From the NCBI GenBank assembly GCA_024635995.1, contig JAGXHW010000035.1:1-52845 (forward strand): a stretch of 52,845 nt of DNA. The letters run 5' to 3'. Source of the stretch: Clostridiaceae bacterium. Its GTDB lineage: Bacteria; Bacillota; Clostridia; Peptostreptococcales; Tindalliaceae. The notes below the pieces were generated by a model that had not been told where the DNA came from, did no database searches, and saw only the letters and a list, made by a program, of their open reading frames with translations. The position numbers were made by a program, and so were the translations under genes. Shown here piece after piece: positions 18,814-29,518 of this stretch. Position 1 is the stretch's first letter. Every line of letters begins with the position of its first letter.

Positions 18814-18978
18814 TTTGATCCTCCTTTACAATACTTGCCTATAAGAAACGTGTGTCAAAAATAACCTCAATGAGGTCTCCTCTGGATTGTTTGCACATAT
18901 TATTAATACCCAACGATTTAGAGAAGACAACAGCTACATTATTTTCGGACTTCAGTATTCGCTATCTTCAGTATGCCC

Positions 18979-19013
18979 TTGACAGGTGTCAGCCCCTCAG
19001 ATAATCTTATACT
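18979..19013 (+). promoter_or_regulatory. Possible promoter for tdk
   Basis: TTGACA at 18979-18984 is followed by overlapping -10 candidates (GATAAT at 19000, TAATCT at 19002, TATACT at 19008). None combines a perfect hexamer with a 17-base spacer, so which is used is unclear. Confidence 0.5.
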
Positions 19014-19056
19014 GAGCCTGTTTGCAGGCGTTATTTTCACAAAGGAGGATCATTCA

Positions 19057-19674
19057 TTGGCCCAATTAACATTCATTCACTCTACCATGAAAAGTGGGAA
19101 ATCACTTGATTTATTAAAAACAGATCACGCTTATCGTGAAAGAGGGTATAAAACGCTTTTGTTTACATCAGAAGTGGATACCCGCTACCTGGAAGAAGGA
19201 TCTTTTGAAGAACAATTAAAGGGAAAAATTACCACCCGCATAGGTTTGGAAGCAGTAGCATGGCTCATTGAACGCGTGGACATCTGTAAATTGGCGCGGG
19301 AAGAACAGCCGGATTGTATTCTGGTGGATGAAGCTCAGTTTTTGTCGGAAGAGATGATCCTTCATCTTACTGAATTGGTGGACCATGAAGACGTTCCAGT
19401 AATGTGTTATGGATTGAAGAACGATTTTAAAGGTGAATTGTTTCCCGGTAGCAAGGCGTTGCTCATCTATGCTGATACATTGAAGGAAATTGAAACAGTA
19501 TGCGAATACTGCACCAACAAAGCGTCCATGAACCTGAGGCTCATTGATGGCCAACCTGTGTTTTCTGGGGCACAAATCTTAATGGGTGATAATGAATACA
19601 AACCGGTGTGCCGCAAGTGCTATCGGAACATGAAACAGGAACTGGAACAAGACGAGAAAAAATCAATTTCATAA
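19057..19674 (+). CDS. tdk: Thymidine kinase (type II)
   Basis: Salvage enzyme phosphorylating thymidine with ATP. About 205 residues from TTG at 19057, which lies eight bases after AAAGGAGG; the longer frame from 18973 runs across the promoter. Motifs: P-loop STMKSGKS (residues 9-16), Walker B-like VDEAQF, a lasso region and two Cys pairs (CEYC and CRKC) that bind structural zinc. The GPMxSGKT consensus appears as STMKSGKS. Confidence 0.95.
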   Translation: MAQLTFIHSTMKSGKSLDLLKTDHAYRERGYKTLLFTSEVDTRYLEEGSFEEQLKGKITTRIGLEAVAWLIERVDICKLAREEQPDCILVDEAQFLSEEMILHLTELVDHEDVPVMCYGLKNDFKGELFPGSKALLIYADTLKEIETVCEYCTNKASMNLRLIDGQPVFSGAQILMGDNEYKPVCRKCYRNMKQELEQDEKKSIS

Positions 19675-19712
19675 GATATTGATAAACAGGATTGGGTGGG
19701 AGGGTGAAAGTA

Positions 19713-20657
19713 ATGAAGCGTGGTCACGTTGAAACATCCATGCAGGAAAAGTTGGATCAGTTGATTGAAGAACATCGGCACTGGACAAAAAAAGGTGCGG
19801 TAGCCACCTACATTCCTGAATTATCGAAACAGGACCCAGACCTTTTGGGTATTAGTATCTGCGAAGTGGACGGCACCCAGTGGCAGGCTGGTGACTGGCA
19901 GGCGCCCTTTACTATCCAGAGTATATCCAAGGTGGCTTACTTTACTTGTGTACTGCTGGACAACGATTTTGAAGAGTTGACCAAAAAAATAAGTGTGTCA
20001 CCTACGGCAGACGGGTTTAATTCTATTGTGAATCTGGAAACCAAAAATGAACACAAACCCCTGAACGCCATGATTAATTCAGGCGCTATTGCCGGTATTT
20101 CTCTGGTAAAGGGTGCTACCATCGAAGATAAATTTCAGCGCATCTTTCGCATGATTTGCGACATGGCCGGCAACGAAGCACTTAAAGTAAACGAAGCCGT
20201 TTATCTTTCGGAAAAGCGTACCGGTGACCGGAACAGGGCACTGGCGTACTTTATGAAAGGTACAGGGATCATTACCGTGGATGTGGAAGAACTACTGGAT
20301 GCCTATTTCAGACTTTGCTCCATCGAAGTCAATTGCCGTGACATAGCGATTATGGCGGCTACCCTGGCCAATGAAGGTGTATCGCCGGTGACCGGCAAAA
20401 CTCTTTTTGACCCTAAAACAGCACGAATTGTTAAAGGAGTCATGACAACCTGCGGCCTTTATGATGGTTCAGGGGAATTTGCTGTTGATGTGGGCATGCC
20501 CGGAAAAAGCGGTGTGGGCGGCGGAATTATGACAGTCTCTCCCCGATTGTTGGGCATTGGCGTCATGGGACCAGCCCTGGATGCAAAAGGTAATAGTCTT
20601 GGAGGGTGGAAGTTGCTGCAGAGTCTTTCCGAAGAGTGGGATTTGAACATTTTTTAG
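19713..20657 (+). CDS. glsA: Glutaminase
   Basis: Serine-dependent beta-lactamase-fold glutaminase that releases ammonia from glutamine; 314 residues, the usual length. The catalytic Ser-x-x-Lys is in FTIQSISKVAYF, with NAMINSGAIAG and GKSGVGGGIM typical of the family. ATG 19713 is preferred over TTG 19692 because GGGAGGG lies just upstream. It supplies glutamate to the glutamate dehydrogenase encoded 1.4 kb downstream, although a tRNA and a kinase gene lie between. Confidence 0.95.
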   Translation: MKRGHVETSMQEKLDQLIEEHRHWTKKGAVATYIPELSKQDPDLLGISICEVDGTQWQAGDWQAPFTIQSISKVAYFTCVLLDNDFEELTKKISVSPTADGFNSIVNLETKNEHKPLNAMINSGAIAGISLVKGATIEDKFQRIFRMICDMAGNEALKVNEAVYLSEKRTGDRNRALAYFMKGTGIITVDVEELLDAYFRLCSIEVNCRDIAIMAATLANEGVSPVTGKTLFDPKTARIVKGVMTTCGLYDGSGEFAVDVGMPGKSGVGGGIMTVSPRLLGIGVMGPALDAKGNSLGGWKLLQSLSEEWDLNIF

Positions 20658-20664
20658 TTAAAGG

Positions 20665-20696
20665 CAAAAAAAGCCCCCAATACAGGGGTCTTTTTG
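20665..20696. terminator. Bidirectional terminator between glsA and tRNA-Thr
   Basis: AAAAAAGCCCC pairs with GGGGTCTTTTT around a short loop. It has a T-run in both directions and sits between the convergent glsA and tRNA-Thr genes. Confidence 0.78.
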
Positions 20697-20702
20697 ATTT
20701 GC

Positions 20703-20778
20703 TGGAGCTAGTAGCCGGATTCGAACCGGCGACCTGCTCATTACGAATGAGCTGCTCTACCATCTGAGCCATACTAGC
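20703..20778 (-). tRNA. tRNA-Thr (anticodon CGT)
   Basis: A 76-base cloverleaf on the minus strand. Acceptor GCTAGTA/TACTAGC, D arm GCTC...GAGC, anticodon stem GCTCA/TGAGC with loop TTCGTAA (anticodon CGT reads ACG), T arm GCCGG-TTCGAAT-CCGGC, discriminator T and an encoded CCA at 20703-20705. All stems pair perfectly. Confidence 0.97.
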
Positions 20779-20950
20779 AGGGTACAACATATTCTACCAC
20801 AGAACACGATAATGGAAAAGACGTTAGGGGAAAAAAGTACTGAATGGCTACAGCTGGTTAAGAATAATTTGTGAATAGATTTTTGCGTATGATGATTGAA
20901 CTTGAGGGGTGACGGGGTAATATTCATTTTATAAGAGAAGGGAGGTGCCG

Positions 20951-21895
20951 ATGATGCTTACATATTCAGCATATGAAATACGCACACACATTGCCCGCAT
21001 TCTGGGAAGCAATGATTTTATACTAAAACCCATTTGTAACCATGACCTGGGCCGTCATTTGGTATACCAGGTGACACAAACAGGGGCAGCACCCTTGGTA
21101 TTAAAAATATATTGTAAAAAAAACCGCAGGTCCCGGGAGATCGCATCGCTTAACCTGTTGACCGATACCGGGGTCAAATGTGCTGTGATAGCAGATGCTG
21201 GTTCCCTTCCGGACGGTACGGAATGGCTTCTGTCCACCTTCTTTCCAGGTAAAATTCTGGACAGGGTATGGGATCAAATGAGTCCGGTGGAAGAACAGAG
21301 GATGTTTGAAGCTTTGGGAAATGAACTGGGAAAAATTCACTGTACGGCAACATTTCCATTTTTTGGACAATGGGATGAGCAGGGAGAGAGCCTCTATGAC
21401 TTCAAATATTATTTCACTGAGTTCGTTCGCAGTAGTGAATATGTGATTCGCCATCTACAATGCCAAAAACTGCCGGACCAGGTATTGATCAATAGAGCGG
21501 TATCCACCATTAGAAAAAACTATTCCCTTATAGAATCAATCCGGGTGGCACGACTGACGCACCACGATTATGATGGTCGAAATATTATCGTTGACCAGCA
21601 GGCAGGGCATTGGGAAATACAGGGGATCATTGATTTCGAACAAAGCTATCCGGGGAATCCGGAAATTGATCTGGCAGGTATTTATGCCAGGTACCTGATG
21701 GGCGACGCCCATCGGGAAGAATCTTTCTTTAAGGGATACCAAAAGCACCTGGCAGTGGAGGATTCTTTCTACCAGCGCTTACCTTATTATTTGCTATGCA
21801 AAGGGGTTGTTATCTGCAGTTGGACCTATGGTCAGGCGCCTGCCTACTATGAGGAAGGTATTCGGTTGATTGAAAGATTTCACACCCTTGTGTAA
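20951..21895 (+). CDS. Aminoglycoside phosphotransferase/choline kinase-fold kinase, substrate unknown
   Basis: A 314-residue small-molecule kinase of the APH/ChoK superfamily. The catalytic loop reads THHDYDGRNIIVD (HxDxxxxN) and the metal-binding segment is IIDFEQS, with an ATP-site lysine near LVLKIYCKK. No resistance gene subtype could be recognised and the substrate is not indicated by neighbours. Start at ATG 20951 (or 20954); GGGAGGTG precedes both. Followed by gdhA but separated by its own promoter. Confidence 0.8.
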   Translation: MMLTYSAYEIRTHIARILGSNDFILKPICNHDLGRHLVYQVTQTGAAPLVLKIYCKKNRRSREIASLNLLTDTGVKCAVIADAGSLPDGTEWLLSTFFPGKILDRVWDQMSPVEEQRMFEALGNELGKIHCTATFPFFGQWDEQGESLYDFKYYFTEFVRSSEYVIRHLQCQKLPDQVLINRAVSTIRKNYSLIESIRVARLTHHDYDGRNIIVDQQAGHWEIQGIIDFEQSYPGNPEIDLAGIYARYLMGDAHREESFFKGYQKHLAVEDSFYQRLPYYLLCKGVVICSWTYGQAPAYYEEGIRLIERFHTLV

Positions 21896-21958
21896 GTGGC
21901 ATGAGTGAAAACAAATTTAAACGAGGTAAAATTCCCCGGTATTTATCGCAATATTGCA

Positions 21959-21987
21959 TTGATTTTATTGGTTACAGCAGTTATGAT
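21959..21987 (+). promoter_or_regulatory. Promoter for gdhA
   Basis: TTGATT (21959-21964), 17-base spacer, TATGAT (21982-21987). It gives a leader of about 98 bases before the gdhA start. Confidence 0.65.
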
Positions 21988-22073
21988 AGAATAAATAGGG
22001 AATTATGACCCAGAAAACTTTAGACTGTGACATAATTACCCAATTTGCCATTGTCGCATAGCGGCATGAATAG

Positions 22074-23423
<1,350 letters not shown>

Positions 23424-23459
23424 CAGCAAGCTGTCAATGTATGAAAGGAGGTGGCCTGT

Positions 23460-25106
23460 GTGGAACGATTTATAGGATTTGCCTATCAACTGCTACAGGC
23501 CGCCGGTAGTGAAATAAGCCGACTGCAGTTCGTTCACACCATCTTTAACATGATCAAAGAGGAAGCAGATGCAGACGAAACAGAGCTGTTTTTTTATCAT
23601 GATTTAAAATTATATCAATTGAACTGGGGAGCGGGCGGAAAGCCTGCTCTTCGGTTATGTCAACAGAACCCACTGGCATCCATCGGTAGTGTGTGGAGTT
23701 CTGAAAGACAGTCTGGAAAATGGATATACGACTTTTTTACAATTTATTGTGACGACCAGGGTACGGATCATTGGGATGTGAACCACAAGGGAAATTGTTA
23801 TCAATTTCAACGACAACAGCAGGACAATCATCATGAAGTGAAAATCAATGAAGTGATGATCGTGTCATTTATCTACCAACATGATAAAATGGGGTTGGTG
23901 GTGCTTAAACAAAAAGGTGACAAGACCTTTGATGAAAACAGATTGGCCCTTTACCAGGGGATGAGTCAGGCGTTGTCAGAAGCTTTCGAACACCAATATG
24001 CCCACCATGCCTGTCAGGAGCGGGTAAAAGAACTGTCTTGTCTATATGAATTATCGCATGTGGCATCATTGCCAGACATTAGCAAAGAAGAAGTTTTGCA
24101 TCGTGTTGTTATGATGTTGCCGGCAGCCATGCAGTTTCCTGAAATAGCCACAGCCCGCATGTGCCTGGAAGACCAATGCTTTATCAGTGATGGGTTTCAG
24201 GAGAGTGATATTAAACTTTCTGTTCCGGTAGCCTCTGTCAACCGTTATTTAGGAACCCTGGATGTGTTTTATGCTACAGGGAAAATGGATTTTTACGACG
24301 ATATTTTTCTCAAGGAAGAGGGTAAATTACTACAAACAGTGGCTAACCAGATTGCTTTGTTGTTGGAGCGGAAGGAAGCTGAGGAACTGAGCAGAAGATT
24401 GCAGGCACAATTACTTCATGCAGACCGGTTAGCTACCATTGGGCAGCTATCTGCAGGTGTTGCACATGAAATCAATGAACCTTTAGGGTCGATATTAGGA
24501 TTCAGCCAGTTGCTGCAGGAAAGCCAGCTGGAAGATGTAGCCCGACGGGATGTCGATAAAATTATCAAGGCAACTCTTCATGCCCGGGAAATTATTCGAA
24601 AGCTAATGCTTTTTTCCAGGCAAATGCCACCAAGAAAAAGCCGTATTGATGTGAATAAAATAATTGACGAGGGCTTGTTTTTTTTGGAAAATCGTTTTTC
24701 AAAAAATGCCATCCAGCTAACCCGACATTATCAGCAGCCATTACCGGAAATTGTGGCAGACCCCGGCCAGATTCATCAAATCATTGTCAACCTTGCTGTG
24801 AACAGCATGCATGCCATGTCCCAGGGTGGAGAGTTCATCATAGAAACGTCCTCAGACGACCAGTTTGTGCTGATCCGCATCGCCGACACTGGCGCAGGTA
24901 TGCCGGAAGACGTGCTTCAGAAGATTTTCCTTCCCTTTTTTACCACCAAGGATGTGCAGGAAGGAACAGGATTAGGGTTGTCGGTGGTTCATGGCATAGT
25001 GGCTTCGCATAACGGTATCATTGACGTTGAAAGCAAACCGGAAGAAGGAACGGTGTTCATGATTCGGTTGCCCATTAAATCAACGGAAGAGGAGGGTTCT
25101 CCATGA
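23460..25106 (+). CDS. Soluble sensor histidine kinase with GAF-like sensory region
   Basis: Cytosolic histidine kinase, 548 residues, with no membrane segment. Residues about 1-190 and 195-310 look like two GAF-type sensory modules, followed by a short coiled linker, HisKA with the phospho-acceptor in GVAHEINEPLG, and HATPase with N box NLAVNSMHAM, G1 DTGAGMPEDV, F box FLPFFTTK and G2 GTGLGLSVV, i.e. the NtrB-like class. The GTG at 23460 is eight bases after AGGAGG; the upstream GTG 23451 overlaps that site. Its stop overlaps the ATG of the regulator gene (ATGA). Confidence 0.92.
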   Translation: MERFIGFAYQLLQAAGSEISRLQFVHTIFNMIKEEADADETELFFYHDLKLYQLNWGAGGKPALRLCQQNPLASIGSVWSSERQSGKWIYDFFTIYCDDQGTDHWDVNHKGNCYQFQRQQQDNHHEVKINEVMIVSFIYQHDKMGLVVLKQKGDKTFDENRLALYQGMSQALSEAFEHQYAHHACQERVKELSCLYELSHVASLPDISKEEVLHRVVMMLPAAMQFPEIATARMCLEDQCFISDGFQESDIKLSVPVASVNRYLGTLDVFYATGKMDFYDDIFLKEEGKLLQTVANQIALLLERKEAEELSRRLQAQLLHADRLATIGQLSAGVAHEINEPLGSILGFSQLLQESQLEDVARRDVDKIIKATLHAREIIRKLMLFSRQMPPRKSRIDVNKIIDEGLFFLENRFSKNAIQLTRHYQQPLPEIVADPGQIHQIIVNLAVNSMHAMSQGGEFIIETSSDDQFVLIRIADTGAGMPEDVLQKIFLPFFTTKDVQEGTGLGLSVVHGIVASHNGIIDVESKPEEGTVFMIRLPIKSTEEEGSP

Positions 25107-26437
25107 GTCAATACAAGGAAAACATATTAGTGGTGGATGATTCTGCTGATATGCTGGAACTGTTAGACCGAAAACTAAAAGGAAAAGGTTTTCGTGTGCA
25201 CCTGGCTAATTCCGTTGAAAGTGCTATCAAGACAATGGAAACCACGAAGATGGATCTTATAATTACTGATTATAAAATGCCACGGCTGTCTGGTCTTGAC
25301 CTGATTAAGCATATTCGCGACAGAAATAAGGAAACGAAAATCATTATGATCACCGGATATCCCACGGTGGAAAGTGCTGTGCAAGCCGTGAAAAGTGGTG
25401 CCGAGGAATACTTAACAAAACCCTTTACGGATGAAGAGTTTTTTACCTGTTTAAACAGGGTAATTGAACAGATTCGAATGCGAAAAATGGCCAGTAAAGC
25501 CACGCAGGAGGACCATGGTCGTTATGGCATCGTAGCTTCATCAGAGGCGATGGAGGATGTGTTTCATTTAATAGATAAATCATCGGGAAACCCTGTGACA
25601 GTTTTGGTCAGCGGGGAAAGTGGCACCGGCAAAGAACTGGTGGCCAGGGCCATTCATTATTACAGTGCCAGGGCAAAGGCACCTTTTGTGCCTGTCAATT
25701 GTGGCGCTATACCAGAAACCCTGTTGGAAAGTGAACTTTTCGGTTATATGAAAGGTGCTTTCACAGGTGCTCAGGATACAAGAGCGGGTTTCTTTATCAC
25801 GGCGGACGGCGGTACATTGTTCCTTGACGAAATAGGAGAAACTAGCCTGAACATGCAGGTTAAACTACTCAGGGTGATGGAAGATCACAAGGTGATGATG
25901 GTCGGCTCTCAGCAAGCCAGGCAAGTGGATGTAAGGTTGATTGCCGCCACCAACAAAAGCCTGCGGGAACTGGTGAAGCAGGGACGCTTTCGGGAAGACT
26001 TATTTTACCGGTTGAATGTGATTAATATACATATTCCACCTCTGCGTGAACGTGGTGATGATGTGGTGCTGTTGTCAAATTATTTTCTTTCAAAATTCGC
26101 CCAGAACACGGGCGACCCGTCACCTGTCATTTCCCCAGAAGTGTTGCAGCTGTTTAGACAATATGAATGGCCAGGCAATGTGCGGGAATTGGAAAACCTG
26201 ATTCAACGCCTGGTGATTGTCTGCGACCACGACACCATTACCCCGGCAGACCTGCCTTCCTTCATGAAGAGTGGGATCAGCATTAGCAAAGGATTTGAAA
26301 GAACCCTTGAACAGGTTGAACAGGAATACATTATCGACGTGTTAAATTATACGGGGGGAAACAAAACCAAAGCGGCTGCCATTCTTGGCGTTGATCGTAA
26401 AACTCTCAGGCGAAAAATTGAAGGTGTTTTAGAGTAA
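25103..26437 (+). CDS. Sigma-54-dependent response regulator (NtrC family)
   Basis: Three-domain activator of 444 residues. Receiver (about 1-120) with the acidic pair DDSAD and phospho-acceptor in LIITDYKMP; AAA+ domain (about 140-375) with Walker A GESGTGKE, the sigma-54-contacting GAFTGA loop and Walker B GGTLFLDEIGE; Fis-type HTH at the C-terminus (GGNKTKAAAILGVDRKTLRRKI). The intact GAFTGA loop says it works with RpoN, which is not in this window. Paired by four-base overlap with the kinase upstream, and followed by a sigma-54 promoter 136 bases after its stop. Confidence 0.95.
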   Translation: MSQYKENILVVDDSADMLELLDRKLKGKGFRVHLANSVESAIKTMETTKMDLIITDYKMPRLSGLDLIKHIRDRNKETKIIMITGYPTVESAVQAVKSGAEEYLTKPFTDEEFFTCLNRVIEQIRMRKMASKATQEDHGRYGIVASSEAMEDVFHLIDKSSGNPVTVLVSGESGTGKELVARAIHYYSARAKAPFVPVNCGAIPETLLESELFGYMKGAFTGAQDTRAGFFITADGGTLFLDEIGETSLNMQVKLLRVMEDHKVMMVGSQQARQVDVRLIAATNKSLRELVKQGRFREDLFYRLNVINIHIPPLRERGDDVVLLSNYFLSKFAQNTGDPSPVISPEVLQLFRQYEWPGNVRELENLIQRLVIVCDHDTITPADLPSFMKSGISISKGFERTLEQVEQEYIIDVLNYTGGNKTKAAAILGVDRKTLRRKIEGVLE

Positions 26438-26457
26438 TAGAGGGACAAAAAGACACG

Positions 26458-26483
26458 CCGGGTCATAATGACCCGGTTTTTTT
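26458..26483 (+). terminator. Terminator after the NtrC-family regulator gene
   Basis: CCGGGTCA (26458-26465) and TGACCCGG (26469-26476), perfect complement, then seven Ts. Confidence 0.88.
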
Positions 26484-26572
26484 CTGTGTATTTTTATATA
26501 TTCAACCAGTCGAAGGTGTTGTCCCGCAGTAATAGCAACTGGAAACAAATTTTATTTCCTTTGTTAAAATCT

Positions 26573-26588
26573 TGGCATGACTTATGCA
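26573..26588 (+). promoter_or_regulatory. Sigma-54 (RpoN) promoter
   Basis: TGGCATGACTTATGCA matches the -24/-12 consensus TGGCACGN4TTGCW at all but two consensus positions, with GG (26574-26575) and GC (26586-26587) exactly 12 bases apart. It lies about 85 bases upstream of the Cys-rich protein gene and directly downstream of the terminator of a sigma-54 activator gene. No clear enhancer palindrome was identified between 26484 and 26572. Confidence 0.82.
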
Positions 26589-26670
26589 TTAAATATGAGG
26601 TAAGCAAAAATAAGTGGAGAAAATGACAACTCGTCAGTTATAAGAACAATGATGTAAGGAGGAATAAATA

Positions 26671-26961
26671 ATGATTAACGCTAAAAAGGATATGCAAGAA
26701 ATAATTCAGGAAAAAAATGTAACGGGTATGTGTTTGAGTTGCAGTCGCCAGGAAGATTGTGCGATGACCCATCATGGTGGCACCAATCTGTATGAATGTG
26801 ATGATTATGATACTCTGCCGGCTGATGGTGTGTCAGTGGATTACCGGGAGGAAATGAAAGTGGCAACGGCCCTTGGATTGTGCGCCACCTGTGAACACAA
26901 GAATCAGTGTGCTCTCAAAACCACTCCAGGCGGGGTTTGGCATTGTGAAGAATATCAATAG
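26671..26961 (+). CDS. Small protein with two four-cysteine units; function unknown
   Basis: A 96-residue protein I do not recognise. It is an internal duplication: C21-x2-C24-x5-C30-x12-C43 and C71-x2-C74-x5-C80-x11-C92, each unit beginning Gly-x-Cys and ending Cys-(D/E)2-Tyr. Four cysteines per unit suggest zinc or an iron-sulfur cluster; that is inference. No signal peptide or membrane segment. AAGGAGG precedes the ATG. It is the first gene after the sigma-54 promoter and is closed by a terminator, so it is probably the main product of that transcript. Confidence 0.75.
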   Translation: MINAKKDMQEIIQEKNVTGMCLSCSRQEDCAMTHHGGTNLYECDDYDTLPADGVSVDYREEMKVATALGLCATCEHKNQCALKTTPGGVWHCEEYQ

Positions 26962-26994
26962 AACCAATTAGTATACTGTTGTCAAGAGAGCAAT

Positions 26995-27027
26995 AAACCC
27001 AAAGCCATAAAAGGTTTTGGGTTTTTC
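26995..27027 (+). terminator. Terminator after the Cys-unit protein gene
   Basis: AAACCCAAA pairs with TTTTGGGTTT and is followed by further Ts. It would isolate the sigma-54 transcript from tdh, though readthrough is possible. Confidence 0.8.
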
Positions 27028-27168
27028 TTTTGTCTTTTAATTGTCAGGGAACTGGGTTATAATCTATGTAGGTAAGACAAGAGAACGGGGAGAAATTGAT
27101 GCGGAAAAAGTGAGATGAAGTTGAAATCGAAATGTAATGCAGATCAGCATCAAAAAGGAGCGAGGAAG

Positions 27169-28200
27169 ATGATGACAGCATTGGTGAAAAAACACCGTGA
27201 ACCTGGCATTTGGCTTGAAGATGTACCGGTTCCAAAAATCGGCAAAAATGATGTATTGATAAAAATAAAGAAAACATCCATATGCGGTACTGATGTACAT
27301 ATCTATCATTGGGATGAATGGTCGCAGAAAACCATTCCCGTGCCTATGATCATTGGCCATGAATTTGTTGGTGAAGTAGTGGCAATTGGTGAAAACGTTC
27401 ATGATGTGGGAATAGGCGAAATTGTTTCCGGTGAAGGCCACGTGGTCTGCGGAAGATGCCGTAACTGTTTGGCGGGAAGACGTCATTTATGCATGAACAC
27501 CAGTGGGGTTGGAGTGAATCGCCCGGGAGCTTTTGCCAAGTACTTATCCATTCCGGTGACCAATGTGTGGCATTGTGATCCTACTATACCACTGGAAGTG
27601 CTCAGTTGTTTTGATCCCTTTGGAAACGCTGTTCACACCGCTCTCAGTTTCGATGTGCTGGGAGAAGACGTGCTCATTACAGGCGCCGGACCCATTGGAA
27701 TCATGGCTGCTGCGGTGGCCAAACACGCAGGGGCACGCTTTGTGGTGGTGACAGATGTTAATGAATACCGGCTGGAGCTGGCACGAAAAATGGGAGCCAC
27801 CCAGGCGATTAATGTGACAAAAACCAGTGTGCATGAGACCTTACGGGAGCTGGGCATGAAAGAAGGTTTTGACGTGGGACTGGAAATGTCAGGCAATGCC
27901 TCTGCCTTCAACAGCATGATTAGCAACATGTGCCATGGTGGTAAAATTGCTGTGTTGGGTATACAGCAGCCGGACACGGTAATCAACTGGAATGAAGTGG
28001 TTTTCAACGGGCTGACCATTAAAGGGATTTATGGCCGTGAAATGTACGAAACCTGGTACAAAATGACTTCCATGATCCAATCTGGATTGGATATTTCACC
28101 TATTATCACCCACCGTTATCACTATACCCAGTACGAAGAAGCTTTCCAGGTAATGGCTTCCGGTCAGTCTGGTAAAGTGGTACTGGATTGGGAAGACTAA
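27169..28200 (+). CDS. tdh: L-threonine 3-dehydrogenase
   Basis: Zinc-dependent medium-chain dehydrogenase oxidising threonine to 2-amino-3-ketobutyrate with NAD+. 343 residues. Catalytic zinc ligands in [15 protein letters not shown] and GHEFVGEV, structural zinc cysteines in [15 protein letters not shown], and Rossmann motif [13 protein letters not shown], all typical of Tdh. ATG 27169 (or 27172) follows AAAGGAG by eight bases; the upstream ATG at 27115 has no site. Forms a two-gene unit with kbl, 22 bases downstream. Confidence 0.94.
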   Translation: MMTALVKKHREPGIWLEDVPVPKIGKNDVLIKIKKTSICGTDVHIYHWDEWSQKTIPVPMIIGHEFVGEVVAIGENVHDVGIGEIVSGEGHVVCGRCRNCLAGRRHLCMNTSGVGVNRPGAFAKYLSIPVTNVWHCDPTIPLEVLSCFDPFGNAVHTALSFDVLGEDVLITGAGPIGIMAAAVAKHAGARFVVVTDVNEYRLELARKMGATQAINVTKTSVHETLRELGMKEGFDVGLEMSGNASAFNSMISNMCHGGKIAVLGIQQPDTVINWNEVVFNGLTIKGIYGREMYETWYKMTSMIQSGLDISPIITHRYHYTQYEEAFQVMASGQSGKVVLDWED

Positions 28201-28222
28201 GTGGATAAATTGAAGGGAGGAA

Positions 28223-29424
28223 ATGCAGTTGTATTCATCTGACATTCAAGCACATTACGAGTCAATCCTGGCGGGCATCAGGGAGAAGGGTCTCTATAAA
28301 AATGAACGGATTTTGGCTGGTCCTCAGCAAGCCATCATCGAAACCACCAAAGAAAAAGACATCATCAATATGTGTGCCAATAACTATTTGGGATTGTCCA
28401 ACAACCCCAGGGTGATTGAGGCGGCAAAGAAAAGTTATGACCAGTGGGGGTATGGACTTTCGTCGGTACGGTTTATCTGCGGTACCCAGTCAGTGCACAA
28501 AGAACTGGAAAAGAACCTCACTACATTTTTGGGGACGGAAGATACCATTCTCTATTCATCCTGTTTTGATGCCAATGGTGGTTTATTTGAAACCTTGTTG
28601 ACAGACAAAGACACCATCATCAGTGACACACTGAACCATGCCAGCATTATTGACGGTGTCAGATTATGTAAAGCCAAAAAATTGGTGTATAAAAACAATA
28701 ACATGGAAGACCTGGAAGAAAAGCTGAAGGAAGGGCAGCCGGGAGGCATCACCATGATTGCCACCGACGGAGTCTTTTCCATGGATGGTATCATTGCCAA
28801 CCTGAAAGGCATTTGTGATCTGGCAGACAAGTATGGTGCCGTGGTTATGGTAGACGACTCCCATGCAGTGGGCTTCATGGGCAAGACAGGTAGAGGTACC
28901 CATGAGCATTGTGATGTGATGGGGCGGGTGGATCTCATCACCGGAACCCTGGGGAAAGCCCTTGGTGGCGCCAGTGGAGGCTATACAAGCGGTCGGAAAG
29001 CATTCATCGACCTGCTTCGCCAGCGAAGCCGTCCCTACCTGTTTCCAATACCCTGGCACCAGCCATTGCTTCTGCATCCCTCGAAGTATTGTCCATGCTG
29101 ACTGAATCAACAGAGTTTAGGGATCAGCTGGCAGATAACACTGTTTATTTCCGACAAAAAATTAAAGAAATTGGCTATAACATCATACCAGGTGAACATC
29201 CCATTGTGCCCATTATGTTGGGAGATGCGGTATTATCCCAGGAAATGGCTGACTACTTATTAACCCTGGATGTCTACGTGATAGGTTTTTTCTTCCCTGT
29301 GGTACCTGAAGGCAAAGCAAGAATACGCACCCAAATTTCTGCGGCTCATACAAGAGAAGACCTGGACCGAGCTTTAGCAGCTTTCAAAAACGCCTATACA
29401 CATTTTGACATGGATGCCAGGTAA
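28223..29424 (+). pseudogene. kbl: 2-amino-3-ketobutyrate CoA ligase, frameshifted
   Basis: Kbl cleaves the Tdh product with CoA to glycine and acetyl-CoA. The first frame gives 273 residues of normal Kbl including the PLP-lysine motif [13 protein letters not shown] and RQRSRPYLF, then goes out of frame and stops at 29101. The proper C-terminus continues in the +1 frame ([22 protein letters not shown]... to 29424). The break is at the T-run 29042-29044: one extra T restores a single frame of about 400 codons. Both pieces are otherwise well conserved, so this is a recent mutation or a sequencing/assembly error. Start may be ATG 28223 or, better spaced from GGGAGG, TTG 28229. Confidence 0.9.
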
Positions 29425-29518
29425 GTGAAAACAAGAGCATAGTTTTTCGAGTGAGGCATAAATTAGGAACCCTTCCTTTACGGCAGGTTTTTTACATAAC
29501 AAAAAGGAGTGAAGGCAG

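Noticed and set aside
27041-27063. TTGTCA/TATAAT promoter before tdh
   Set aside because: The spacer is only 11 bases; the -10 may be real but no acceptable -35 could be assigned.
29042-29101. Programmed frameshift in kbl
   Set aside because: No slippery heptamer with a stimulatory structure is evident and kbl is not known to be frameshifted; a plain indel explains it.
29424-29518. Terminator between kbl and the amidohydrolase gene
   Set aside because: A T-run at 29488 is preceded only by weak, conflicting pairings, so I did not call a hairpin.
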